DNA of 64,000 nt. It comes from Rhodovulum marinum. GTDB taxonomy: Bacteria; Pseudomonadota; Alphaproteobacteria; Rhodobacterales; Rhodobacteraceae. The notes beneath the pieces were generated by a model that made no database searches, was not told the origin of the DNA, and was given only the letters and a program-made list of their open reading frames with translations. Below, one piece after another: positions 1 to 7,863 of the stretch. The stretch lies in NCBI RefSeq assembly GCF_004343075.1, contig NZ_SLXP01000006.1:1-64000 (forward strand), written 5' to 3'. Both the position numbers and the translations under genes were made by a program. Position 1 is the first letter of the stretch. Each line of letters starts with the position of its first letter.

Positions 1-172
1 CCATCCGGAGCCGCTTCGCCGGCCACACCAGCCGTAGCGCCAAGACCCCTCATGCACTAAGACTGAAACCGGACCACTTCATCGGGGCAGGTCAGGTTCG
101 GTCGAAAATTTCCTCGCTTTTCCATAGGCCTGACTTGCAACGCCGCCAAAACTGCGCGCCCTGTTCCCATCG

Positions 173-514
173 CTATCGACCGAAACAGAGGCTGATCGCG
201 CAGGGCTCGCCGCGCACGACCAGCCGCTCGAGGACTTCCGGTGCCAGACGCTCCTTCTTCTTCAAGATAAGGTCATAGGCGTCCACATCCTGAGATACGC
301 CAACTTTGCGACCAGTTTCGGCGTCTTTCTTCTGCTTGATCGATTCATCGATGTCTCGGCCGGTTTTTTTGTCGATGGAGGAATAGCCGTTGTGGATCTC
401 GGCGGGGTCGATGGCGGCAAGATATTTCCGGTACGCTGCATTGTCGATCGCGAGTTCGGACAGGTACTCCGCCCTCAGTAACTCGTACTCTTCCTCGAAG
501 ACCCGGGCATAAAC
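173..514 (-). pseudogene. start-less reading frame, unidentified protein fragment
   Basis: This minus-strand frame ends with TAG at 173-175 and stays open up to an in-frame stop at 575-577, but has no ATG and no GTG or TTG start that would give more than about 40 residues. The translation looks like a real soluble, charged protein C-terminus: it begins around VYARVFEEEYELL, runs through DKKTGRDIDESIKQKKDAET, and ends CAISLCFGR. Codon choice is less G+C-rich than in the neighbouring genes. I do not recognise the family. The best reading is the 3' remnant of a gene truncated next to the cobT promoter; a frameshifted or non-coding stretch is possible. Confidence 0.35.
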
Positions 515-519
515 CCGGG
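502..519. other. small hairpin, paired CCCGGG hexamers
   Basis: Two copies of the self-complementary hexamer CCCGGG are separated by six A/T-rich bases (CATAAA). They can fold into a 6-bp stem with a 6-nt loop about 90 bp before cobT. There is no T-run, so it is not a convincing terminator. It sits at the boundary of the truncated minus-strand frame and may mark a rearrangement junction. Confidence 0.3.
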
Positions 520-606
520 ACGGTTCAGTGGAATGGGAACGGGTGTCGACGGTTGATGTGGCCGAAGGAGGTGCCTAAGAGGGCGCCAACAGAAAAAGGT
601 GATCCC

Positions 607-1614
607 ATGACTGCTCCCGACCGCTTCGCCAGTGCACTGCAACGCAAGATCGACTTCAAGACCAAGCCCTTGGGCGCGCTCGGTCGCATCGAGACGCTGG
701 CGGCGCAGATCGCCATGCTGCAGGGCAGTCTGACCCCGCGGATGAAGACCTGCCAGCTGACGATCTTTGCCGCCGATCACGGTATCGCCGCCGAAGGTGT
801 TTCGGCCTTCCCGCAGGAGGTCACACGGCAGATGGTGCTGAACTTCCTTGGGGGGGGCGCGGCGGCCAGCGTCTTTGCCCGAAGCGTCGGCGCGGCGTTG
901 CGGGTGGTCGATGCGGGGGTTGCCGGTGCGCCGTTCGGTGCCGAGGGACTGATCGAACGGCGTATCGGCGCGGGCACGGCGAATTTCCTAACAGGCGCGG
1001 CGATGACCGAGGCGCAATGCCAGGCCGCTCTGGCGGCTGGTCGCGAGTTGGGTGCGGACGGAGACTGGGACGCCGTCGCCTTTGGCGAGATGGGTATCGC
1101 CAACACCGCGGCCGCCGCTGCGCTGGGGCACAAGCTGACGGGCGTGGGGCTGGACGTGCTGACCGGGCGGGGCACAGGGCTTGATGATGCGCAGCTTGTC
1201 CACAAGCGCACGGTTCTGGAACGCGCGGCGGCGCGCACGGGCGATCTGGCGCCCGCGCAGTCGCTGGCCGAATATGGCGGGTTCGAGATCGCGATGATGG
1301 CGGGCGCCATGCAGGGTGCGGCCGCCGCGCGCCGGATCGTGATCGTGGACGGGTTCATCGCCACGGCGGCGGCGCTGGCGGCGGTGCGGCTGGCGCCGGA
1401 AACCCGCGGCGCGATGGTGTTCGCGCACCGCTCCGAGGAACAGGGCCACCGGGTACTGCTGGAGGCGCTGTCGGCCGAGCCGCTTTTGGCGTTGAACCTG
1501 CGGCTGGGCGAGGGGACGGGCGCGCTTTTGGCATGGCCGCTCCTGAAGGCGGCGGCCGACATGCTGAACGAGATGGCCAGTTTCGAGGATGCCGGGGTGA
1601 CGGGGCCGGTATGA
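607..1614 (+). CDS. cobT: nicotinate-nucleotide--dimethylbenzimidazole phosphoribosyltransferase
   Basis: CobT makes alpha-ribazole 5'-phosphate from nicotinate mononucleotide and 5,6-dimethylbenzimidazole, activating the lower ligand of cobalamin in the cytoplasm. The 335-residue protein has family hallmarks: KPLGALGRIE near the N-terminus, FAADHGIAAEGVSAFPQEVT, and a C-terminal RLGEGTGAL carrying the likely catalytic Glu. An in-frame start exists at 553, but the ATG at 607 follows an AAAGGTGA ribosome-binding site and matches the usual N-terminus. It overlaps cobS by 4 bp (ATGA), so the two are translationally coupled. No cobalamin riboswitch was recognised upstream. Confidence 0.95.
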   Translation: MTAPDRFASALQRKIDFKTKPLGALGRIETLAAQIAMLQGSLTPRMKTCQLTIFAADHGIAAEGVSAFPQEVTRQMVLNFLGGGAAASVFARSVGAALRVVDAGVAGAPFGAEGLIERRIGAGTANFLTGAAMTEAQCQAALAAGRELGADGDWDAVAFGEMGIANTAAAAALGHKLTGVGLDVLTGRGTGLDDAQLVHKRTVLERAAARTGDLAPAQSLAEYGGFEIAMMAGAMQGAAAARRIVIVDGFIATAAALAAVRLAPETRGAMVFAHRSEEQGHRVLLEALSAEPLLALNLRLGEGTGALLAWPLLKAAADMLNEMASFEDAGVTGPV

Positions 1615-2381
1615 ACGGGCGTCTGGCCGAGGAGGCTCGCCTGGCCCTGCTGGCGGTGCAGTTCCTGACCCGGCTGCCGGTGCCTGTCGACCCTGGTTTC
1701 ACGCCCGAGCGGATGACGCGGGCAATCCGCTATTTCCCGCTTGTCGGGCTGGGTCTGGGACTGGCGCTGGCGGCGGTTTACGGGCTGTCGGCACTGGTTT
1801 TTCCGCCGGTCGTGGCAGCGTTGCTGGCGGTTGCGGCGGGGGTGCGGCTGACCGGCGCGCTGCACGAGGACGGGCTGGCCGACCTTGCCGATGGGCTGGG
1901 CGGCGGGCTGACGCGGGAGCGCGCGCTCGAGATCATGCGCGACAGCCGGATCGGCAGCTATGGCGCGGTCACGCTGGGGCTGGTTCTGGCGCTGAAGGTG
2001 GCAGCGCTGGCGGGGCTGGGCGGCGCTGTTGCGGTGGCGGCGCTGGTCGCCGCGCACACGCTGAGCCGTCTGGCGACGGTGGTGATGACGGGGCGGCTTG
2101 CCTATGCGCGGGCCGAGGGCAAGGCGGGTTTCGCCAGCACCGGCCCGGGGCGCGACGGGATGCGGATCGCGCTGGCGACGGGGGCTTTGGCGCTGGCCGG
2201 GCTGTGGTTGGCCGCCGGGTCCGGGGCAGCGGTTGGCGCGGTGATCGCTGCGGGCATCGTCTACCTGTGGTTCGAGGCGATGCTGCGCCGGCGGCTGGGC
2301 GGACAGACCGGCGATGCGCTGGGGGCGTTGCAACAGCTGTGCGAGACCGCGATCCTGCTGGCGGTGCTGGCATGGCTCTGA
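1611..2381 (+). CDS. cobS: adenosylcobinamide-GDP ribazoletransferase (cobalamin synthase)
   Basis: CobS is the inner-membrane enzyme that joins adenosylcobinamide-GDP to alpha-ribazole or its phosphate, the last assembly step of cobalamin. The 256-residue product starts with a short cytoplasmic stretch containing VQFLTRLPVP, a family signature. It also has ALHEDGLADLADGLGGG and the RDSRIGSYG motif, followed by several hydrophobic helices. The start at 1611 lies in the ATGA overlap with cobT; the longer frame from 1533 would run inside cobT and is rejected. The stop overlaps the next gene by 10 bp. Confidence 0.95.
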   Translation: MNGRLAEEARLALLAVQFLTRLPVPVDPGFTPERMTRAIRYFPLVGLGLGLALAAVYGLSALVFPPVVAALLAVAAGVRLTGALHEDGLADLADGLGGGLTRERALEIMRDSRIGSYGAVTLGLVLALKVAALAGLGGAVAVAALVAAHTLSRLATVVMTGRLAYARAEGKAGFASTGPGRDGMRIALATGALALAGLWLAAGSGAAVGAVIAAGIVYLWFEAMLRRRLGGQTGDALGALQQLCETAILLAVLAWL

Positions 2382-2923
2382 GCCTGCTGCGCCACACCGC
2401 GCCCGATGTGGCGCCTGGCACCTGTTACGGCCGGCTCGACCTGGCGCCGGGCCCGGATTTCGCGGCCGAGGCGCAGGCGGTTCTGGCGCGACTGCCCCGC
2501 GCAACACGGCTTATGACCAGCCCGCTGCGCCGATGCCGGGCGCTGGCCGAACATATCGGGGCGCAGGTGGGCCTGCCGGTCGAGGTCGAGCCGCGCCTGA
2601 TCGAGATTGATTTCGGCCGATGGGAGGGGCTGGCCTGGGATGCGGTGCCGCGCGACGAACTGGACCTGTGGGCGGGGGATTTCTGGCACGCCCGGCCCCA
2701 TGGCGGAGAGAGCGTGGCCATGTTCACATCTCGTGTCGCGGGCTTTCTGGCGGATCAACGCGAGGCGGCGGATTGGCTTGCGGTGACCCATGCCGGGATC
2801 ATGCGGGCCGCGCTGCATCTGCTGGGGCGCGACGAGACCTGGAGCCGGCGGTTCGGGTATGGCGAACGGCTTGATCTCGGCCCCGACGATTTGGCGGCAT
2901 GCGCGGCCGTGACGCCGGTTTGA
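2372..2923 (+). CDS. cobC: histidine phosphatase, probable alpha-ribazole phosphatase
   Basis: The 183-residue protein belongs to the histidine phosphatase (phosphoglycerate mutase-like) superfamily. The N-terminal LLRHTAPD supplies the phosphorylated His, and THAGIMRAAL supplies the second His. The TCYGRLDL segment and the IDFGRWEGL stretch are typical of CobC-type enzymes, which remove phosphate from alpha-ribazole 5'-phosphate. The position directly behind cobT-cobS, overlapping cobS by 10 bp, supports this role. The first motif is RHT rather than the textbook RHG. Assignment as CobC rather than a generic phosphatase rests mainly on context. Confidence 0.85.
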   Translation: MALSLLRHTAPDVAPGTCYGRLDLAPGPDFAAEAQAVLARLPRATRLMTSPLRRCRALAEHIGAQVGLPVEVEPRLIEIDFGRWEGLAWDAVPRDELDLWAGDFWHARPHGGESVAMFTSRVAGFLADQREAADWLAVTHAGIMRAALHLLGRDETWSRRFGYGERLDLGPDDLAACAAVTPV

Positions 2924-3341
2924 TCGTGCCGACGGTTCGTTGAAACACGCACCTTCAGCCCCTGTGGAACGACCGTTGCATTCCTAGAGCCTGATCTGTT
3001 TTCGTCATCCCGGAGCGCGCGGGGCAAAGGCCTGCATGCGGCCGGGTCGTCCCGGTGCCGGAAGGCGTGGGCGCGGGGGCGGGATCGTTGGATTCCAGTT
3101 GCCAAGGCATCCCGATTGTTGTGGACTTCCGACAGGGCGACAAGCAAGCGTGGCGCGTTCTCGCAGGCTAAGGACGCTCGACGGACAGAGGCGCTTTGCC
3201 GACCCGGGGGACGAACCGGATCGGTGCGCCCCGACCGCAGAACCGGCCGGAGACCGACATGACCGCAAATGGCGCCGATCCCAAGCCTGCGCCGGGTGCC
3301 ATGCACCATCGCCGGAGCCGGGGGGAACGAAGGGCGGCCTG
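2924..3341. other. intergenic region, possible dispersed repeat
   Basis: No gene is supported in these 418 bases. Between about 3005 and 3105 the sequence runs from a GTCATCCCGG block to a TTGGATTCCA block through a G+C-rich centre. This layout resembles dispersed intergenic palindromic elements that carry a TGGATTCC...GGGATGAC signature. Only one copy is visible in the window, so repeat status is unproven. Short open frames here lack ribosome-binding sites and recognisable content. Confidence 0.3.
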
Positions 3342-5033
3342 ATGGGCGATATCGAAACCCTCGGTACACTATCGACGACGCTTGTGGGCGGCCTTGCCCT
3401 GTTCCTGTTCGGCATGGAGATCATGACCCGCGCGCTCAAGCAGGTCGCGGGCGCCTCGATGAAGATGATGCTGGCGCGGATGACGGGCAACCGTTTCGCC
3501 GGCTTGGTGGCGGGCGCGGTGGTCACTGCGCTGATCCAATCTTCGTCGGTCACGACCGTGTTGCTTGTGGGTTTCATCTCGGCCGGGCTCATGACCACGG
3601 CGCAAAGCGTCGCGGTGATCTTTGGGGCCAATATCGGCACCACCATAACGGCACAGATCCTGGCCTTTGACGTCGACGCGCTTGCATTGCCGCTGTTGTC
3701 GATCGGCTTTTTCGGGGCGTTCCTGGCCCGGCGCAGTCGGTTCGCCGAGATCGGCCGGATCGTGCTGGGGTTGGGGCTGATCTTTTTCGGCATGGCGACG
3801 ATGAAGGCCGCGATGGAGCCTTTGCGTGACGTGCCGGCCTTTGTAGATTTCCTCGCCGCGCTGGACAACGTGGCGCTGGCGGCACTGGCCGGTGCGGCGA
3901 TCACCGGCATCATGCAGGCCTCGGCCGTGACCGCGGGCCTTGCGATCGTGTTGACCGCGCAAGGTCTGATCGATCTGGACACGGCGATCGCGATCGCGCT
4001 GGGGGCCAATATCGGCACTTGCGTGACTGCGCTACTGGCCTCGATCGGCCAGCCGCGCGAGGCGGTCCGGGCGGCGATGGTTCATGTCATCTTCAACGTG
4101 GTGGGCGTGCTGCTGTGGATCGGGTTCATCGACCAGCTGGCGCTTCTGGCCAAGGTGGCGGTCCCCGAGGGGGCGTCCACGCCGCGCCACCTCGCCAATG
4201 CGCACACGATCTTCAACGTGCTGAACGCCTTTGCCTTTCTTGGTTTCACCACGCAGATCACCCGTTTTGTCGAATGGCTGCTGCCCGACCGGCCCGAGCG
4301 TATCGAGCCGCGTTTCGCACCGCGCCATCTGGATGCCAAGTTCCTCGAGGTGTCGGCTATCGCGCTGGATGCGGCGCGGCTGGAGATCGGGCATCTTTGC
4401 GAGCTGGTGCGCAGCCTGCTGGATGCCGCCGTGCCTGCGGTCGTCACGGGCAGTCCGCTGGAGATCGACCGGCTGCGGGTGATGGACCGGCCGGTCGATC
4501 TGTTGCACCGCGAGATCGTCAGTTATCTGCGGCAGGTCAGCCTGGGCAGCCTGCCCGAGGGTCAATCGGCGCGGATGATGGCGCTGATCCGGGTCGCCAA
4601 TGACCTGGAGCATATCGGCGACCTGGTGGCGACAGGGCTGGTGACCTCGGCGCGCAAGCGCAACGAGGAAAATGTCGTGATAAGCCCGCAGACCGCGGCA
4701 ATGATCGCCCGGCTTCATCGCGAGGTGATCCGCGCGTTCGACGGGATCGCGAATGCGATGGACGCGCAGGATGCGGGCCCCGCGAAGGCGGTGCGCGAGA
4801 TGAAGGCGGGGTTCACGCAGTTGCTGGAAGAGGCGGCCGCCCACGAAGTGGCACGGCTGCGTGCCGATGCGCCGCGCAGGTTGCACACCTATACCCGCGA
4901 GATCGAGTTGACCGAGACCTTCGAAGACATCTTCAAGATCCTTCGTCGCATCGCCCGCACCGAGATGGAGATATTCACCACCCGGCCCGAACAGCCGCAG
5001 TCCGACACCACGGGGCATCAGGCCGCCGAATGA
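3342..5033 (+). CDS. Na/Pi cotransporter family protein with PhoU-like C-terminal domain
   Basis: The 563-residue membrane protein has two Na/Pi-cotransport repeats. The QSSSVTT motif appears near residue 65, and a related QASAVTAG motif in the second half is followed by GANIGTCVTAL; GANIGTTITA occurs in the first half. After about residue 320 the hydrophobic helices give way to a helical cytoplasmic domain resembling PhoU. Such proteins move phosphate or other anions with sodium. The start at 3342 is chosen because the protein then begins with the family-like MGDIETLGTLS; the longer frame from 3036 adds low-complexity residues. No pho box was recognised upstream. Confidence 0.88.
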   Translation: MGDIETLGTLSTTLVGGLALFLFGMEIMTRALKQVAGASMKMMLARMTGNRFAGLVAGAVVTALIQSSSVTTVLLVGFISAGLMTTAQSVAVIFGANIGTTITAQILAFDVDALALPLLSIGFFGAFLARRSRFAEIGRIVLGLGLIFFGMATMKAAMEPLRDVPAFVDFLAALDNVALAALAGAAITGIMQASAVTAGLAIVLTAQGLIDLDTAIAIALGANIGTCVTALLASIGQPREAVRAAMVHVIFNVVGVLLWIGFIDQLALLAKVAVPEGASTPRHLANAHTIFNVLNAFAFLGFTTQITRFVEWLLPDRPERIEPRFAPRHLDAKFLEVSAIALDAARLEIGHLCELVRSLLDAAVPAVVTGSPLEIDRLRVMDRPVDLLHREIVSYLRQVSLGSLPEGQSARMMALIRVANDLEHIGDLVATGLVTSARKRNEENVVISPQTAAMIARLHREVIRAFDGIANAMDAQDAGPAKAVREMKAGFTQLLEEAAAHEVARLRADAPRRLHTYTREIELTETFEDIFKILRRIARTEMEIFTTRPEQPQSDTTGHQAAE

Positions 5034-5284
5034 ACCGGCATCGACCGTGCCTATAGGCGTGGTCTTGTGAGAAAGGATCGGTCACCGCCGTCGGCGAACG
5101 CTGTCCCTGTAGCCCCAAGGATAAAATCGGTTCAGCCGACGGCGGCTCCGTCTCGCGGGTGTCGACGCTGTCCTACCCCTCTTCGCGCGCCCGGCGCAGA
5201 ATAACGCCGCGGCGTACGCTCCCCCGGGCAAGGCCGCTCCTCCCGTCGAGATATCGACTTTAGCGCGCAGACCCGCCTTGAGAA

Positions 5285-5298
5285 TTGACGACCGTCAA
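5285..5298 (+). promoter_or_regulatory. FNR-type binding site, distal box
   Basis: The sequence TTGACGACCGTCAA is a perfect match to the FNR/Crp-family half-site pattern TTGA-N6-TCAA, in the common TTGAC-N4-GTCAA form. It lies about 105 bp before the ATG at 5397 and 37 bp (centre to centre) upstream of a second box. Confidence 0.75.
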
Positions 5299-5321
5299 CG
5301 GGCCGACTGGCCGGGCAACGC

Positions 5322-5335
5322 TTGACGGCGGTCAA
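5322..5335 (+). promoter_or_regulatory. FNR-type binding site, proximal box
   Basis: The sequence TTGACGGCGGTCAA is a second perfect TTGA-N6-TCAA palindrome. Its centre is about 68 bp before the ATG at 5397, compatible with class II activation near -41.5 of a transcript starting around 5370. The only nearby gene in a position to be controlled is the one at 5397. Confidence 0.8.
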
Positions 5336-5396
5336 TTAAAGCGGCGCGCGTACATGGTACAGCTTCCAATCGTCGTGTTCTTTGTCGGAGGGGGCG

Positions 5397-5846
5397 ATGC
5401 AGCATGACCGTGTATGGATCGTTGCAATCACCGCGACGCGGGCGCGTATCCTGCGCGACCCCGGGGGAGGGTCGGCGGGCCTTGCAGGCACGGCCGACCT
5501 GGTGATGCGCGCCGATCACCGGAACCTGCGCGACGCGATGGACCGCCCGGCGGATCATGCCCGGCTGCGGCGGCTTTGCGGGATGGCGGAGACGGTCCTG
5601 ACCGATCCGGTGCAGGCGGACCAGCGCGACTTTTTTCGGCAAGTCGTTCAGGTGCTGGAAACGCACCGTCTGGCTGGCGATTTTACGGGCCTTGCAATCT
5701 ACGCCGAGGCGGGCCTGCTGCAACGGTTTCGTGCAGAGATGCCGGCGCGCCTGGCGGCGCTGGTGATCGCTGAACAGCCGCCGTTCGACGGTGACCTTGG
5801 GCTTGGTGCGTTGGAATGGCTGGCGCAGACCGCCGCGGAACAGTAG
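5397..5846 (+). CDS. host attachment family protein
   Basis: The 149-residue product resembles the bacterial 'protein required for attachment to host cells' family (PF10116). It has an N-terminal strand with TRARIL, a central FFRQVVQVLETHRLAGDFTGL region and a C-terminal LAALVIAEQPP segment. No signal peptide or membrane segment is seen, so a cytoplasmic role is likely despite the family name. A TTG at 5382 is in frame, but the ATG at 5397 has a GGAGGGG ribosome-binding site directly before it. Two FNR-type boxes lie upstream, suggesting low-oxygen induction. Its biochemical function is not established. Confidence 0.75.
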   Translation: MQHDRVWIVAITATRARILRDPGGGSAGLAGTADLVMRADHRNLRDAMDRPADHARLRRLCGMAETVLTDPVQADQRDFFRQVVQVLETHRLAGDFTGLAIYAEAGLLQRFRAEMPARLAALVIAEQPPFDGDLGLGALEWLAQTAAEQ

Positions 5847-6017
5847 CGCGCTCGGGCAGGGTGCGCAGCATGAAGAACCTTGCCCCGTTTCGCGTAAACG
5901 CGGCGCCCGCAGGCGCGGGGCGGCGACGTTCCCCCACCAGACCGAATAAACCCCCAGACAGACTCCAAAGGCCGCGTCAATCCGGGCGTCGGGCCCTTCA
6001 TGCTGGCAATTACGAGG

Positions 6018-6812
6018 CTAGCGATGGACCCCCGGCCGGTCATTGATGAACGTCATGACGGCCGGGTCCGACGCCATCACCGGAGCATGTTCGCGGTCGG
6101 GCAGGCCCGCGCGCGCGGCAAGTCCCGCGGGATCGAGAAACAGGACATGTGCCGGATCGAGCAACCGGATGAGACCGTCTTTTCCCAGGCTCTTGAAGGT
6201 TCGGCAAATCGTCTCGACCGAGGTGGCAAGCAGGTCGGCGATATCCCGTCGGCTGATCGCGAGCGAGATCAGGCCGGTGCCGTCAGGAAGATCGCGATAG
6301 GGCAGGAAACCGCGGGCGTTCAACAAAAAGGCGGCGATCCGTTCTTCCGGCCGCAGCGCACCGATGGTCCATGTCAGCCAGTGTAGCCGGTCGAGATTGC
6401 GCGAGCCATAGCGGTAAAGCGCGCGGCGAAGGCTGCCATCCTCGATCAGCAATTCATCGAACACCCTGCGGTCGAAACGGCAAAGCACCGCCTCGGTCGC
6501 GCTTTCCAGGGAAAAGCCCTCGTTGCGTTCGTCTTCATGGCCGAACAGGTCGCCGGGCACCGTCAGGTTCAGGATCTGCCGCCTGCCGTCGCGATTGTGA
6601 CGCTGGAACCTCAGATATCCCGACACCAGAAGTCCCACCGTCCGGCAGGGCGCGTCGTCATGCCAGAGCACCTTGTCTGCAGGTATCGTTTCAATATGCG
6701 CAGCCCGAATAAGCCGGGCGCGGGGCGCCGGGTCGACCTGGATGCAGAACCGTGACTGCTCGAGGGCGCAGGCTGGCGGCTTGGCTACCGTTGTGGATTG
6801 GCCGTGCAGCAT
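6018..6812 (-). CDS. Crp/Fnr family regulator, FNR-like with degenerate cluster ligands
   Basis: The 264-residue regulator has an N-terminal cyclic-nucleotide-binding-like sensor domain (TVPGDLFGHEDE) and a C-terminal winged helix. The recognition helix reads VETICRTF: E200 and R204 match FNR, but the usual Ser is C203. Cysteines are C15, C23, C56, C111 and C203. C15-x7-C23 plus C111 resembles three of the four Fe-S ligands of alphaproteobacterial FNR proteins, with Pro at the expected first position. The start at 6812 has GGGGGA upstream; the longer frame to 6971 runs across the FNR-type box and is rejected. It is divergent from the regulator at 7062. Confidence 0.85.
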   Translation of the reverse strand: MLHGQSTTVAKPPACALEQSRFCIQVDPAPRARLIRAAHIETIPADKVLWHDDAPCRTVGLLVSGYLRFQRHNRDGRRQILNLTVPGDLFGHEDERNEGFSLESATEAVLCRFDRRVFDELLIEDGSLRRALYRYGSRNLDRLHWLTWTIGALRPEERIAAFLLNARGFLPYRDLPDGTGLISLAISRRDIADLLATSVETICRTFKSLGKDGLIRLLDPAHVLFLDPAGLAARAGLPDREHAPVMASDPAVMTFINDRPGVHR

Positions 6813-6957
6813 CGTCTTCCCCCTTTCTGCCAGTCGTTCACACTTGTCGATCAGTGCCGAGTTCCGTGTTTTGGCATCGCCCTCCCTTTTTCGTGACCGC
6901 GGGGCAGACAGCTGTCGCGCAGCGCGTGCAGTATGCCCTAGTGTCGCATCGGCTACA

Positions 6958-6971
6958 TTGACGGTGGTCAA
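6958..6971. promoter_or_regulatory. FNR-type binding site between divergent regulators
   Basis: TTGACGGTGGTCAA is a perfect TTGA-N6-TCAA palindrome. It lies about 97 bp before the ATG at 7062 and about 152 bp before the start at 6812, so it could control either or both regulator genes. Confidence 0.78.
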
Positions 6972-7061
6972 TGCAGCACCTAATCCGATGGACGACGCAG
7001 TCCGTCGCTATGTCTTCGCCGGTCCTCCGCGCGGAGCGATCGGGGGGAGGGGAGGACCGGC

Positions 7062-7817
7062 ATGACGAAGACCGACTTGCGCAGCCTGCTGCCTGGACCC
7101 AATCGTGACGGGGTGGGGGGCCTGCTTGCCGAAATCCTGGAAACCCTGCCCGATGCGCATGCGCGATCGCTGGGTGCGATCGCGCGCGTTCGCGATCTGG
7201 CACGGGGTGAACATGTCGTCGCCGAAAGCGGACGCCCCGAAGAGATCGGCTATCTGCTGCATGGGGCGCTGGGGATGCAGAAATGCCTGCCCGACGGCCG
7301 TACCCACATCATCGGTCTTCTGGTGCCGACCGACATGTACGGGCGGCTTTTCGATGGCCCGTCTTCCTATGACATCGTGGCGTTGACGGACGCGCAGGTT
7401 CTGAGCTTTCCACGGGATCCTTTCGAGGACATCCTGAAGGCCAGCCCCGAGATCGAGAGGCTGTTTCTGGTCAATGTCCTAGATGAACTGGATTCGGCCC
7501 GGGAATGGGTGCTGCTGATGGGCGGTCACAAGATCGTCGAACGTGTGGCGTCGTTCATCCTGATCCTGTTCCGCCGAAAGCTGCGTCTTGCGGGTCATCG
7601 TGGAGCCGCCGTGGCGCGCAAGGTCGAGATTCCGATCCGTCGTGCGGATCTTGCGCATTACCTGGGCACCACGCCGGAATCGGTCAGCCGGGCACTGCAC
7701 GAACTGGAACACGAGGGCATCCTGCGCCTGTTGGATGCCTATGAGATAGAGATCGCAAATCTGCCGGGGTTGGTGCGGGTGTCGGGTGCCGATCACCTGG
7801 CTGGGTCTGCCGACTGA
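7062..7817 (+). CDS. Crp/Fnr family transcriptional regulator without Fe-S ligands
   Basis: This 251-residue protein has an effector-binding beta-roll followed by a dimerisation helix and a winged-helix domain. The recognition helix contains TPESVSRAL, with E206, S209 and R210 giving the E-x2-S-R pattern that reads TTGA half-sites. Only one cysteine is visible (in QKCLPDG), so it cannot bind an FNR-type cluster and resembles the DNR/NNR/FixK side of the family. The ATG at 7062 follows GGGGAGGACC. It could be the protein that binds the local FNR-type boxes; the signal it senses cannot be told from the sequence. Confidence 0.88.
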   Translation: MTKTDLRSLLPGPNRDGVGGLLAEILETLPDAHARSLGAIARVRDLARGEHVVAESGRPEEIGYLLHGALGMQKCLPDGRTHIIGLLVPTDMYGRLFDGPSSYDIVALTDAQVLSFPRDPFEDILKASPEIERLFLVNVLDELDSAREWVLLMGGHKIVERVASFILILFRRKLRLAGHRGAAVARKVEIPIRRADLAHYLGTTPESVSRALHELEHEGILRLLDAYEIEIANLPGLVRVSGADHLAGSAD

Positions 7818-7863
7818 GCGTCGCGGGTGCCATGGCCGCCGGCTGGGTGTTTCCGAGGCACGT

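Larger units (their letters stand above)
5034..5396. other. regulatory intergenic region before the host-attachment-family gene
   Basis: This 363-bp gap contains no credible gene. Its 3' half holds two FNR-type palindromes, annotated separately. A TACATG hexamer at 5352-5356 and nearby is the only weak -10-like element seen. The 5' half holds nothing I recognise. Confidence 0.6.

Noticed and set aside
1-606. Cobalamin riboswitch before cobT
   Set aside because: No B12-box-like sequence or matching fold was found upstream, although the genes would be natural targets.
777-2507. 576-residue minus-strand open frame across cobT and cobS
   Set aside because: It is Arg/Pro/Gln-rich low-complexity translation antisense to two well-supported genes, as expected in G+C-rich DNA.
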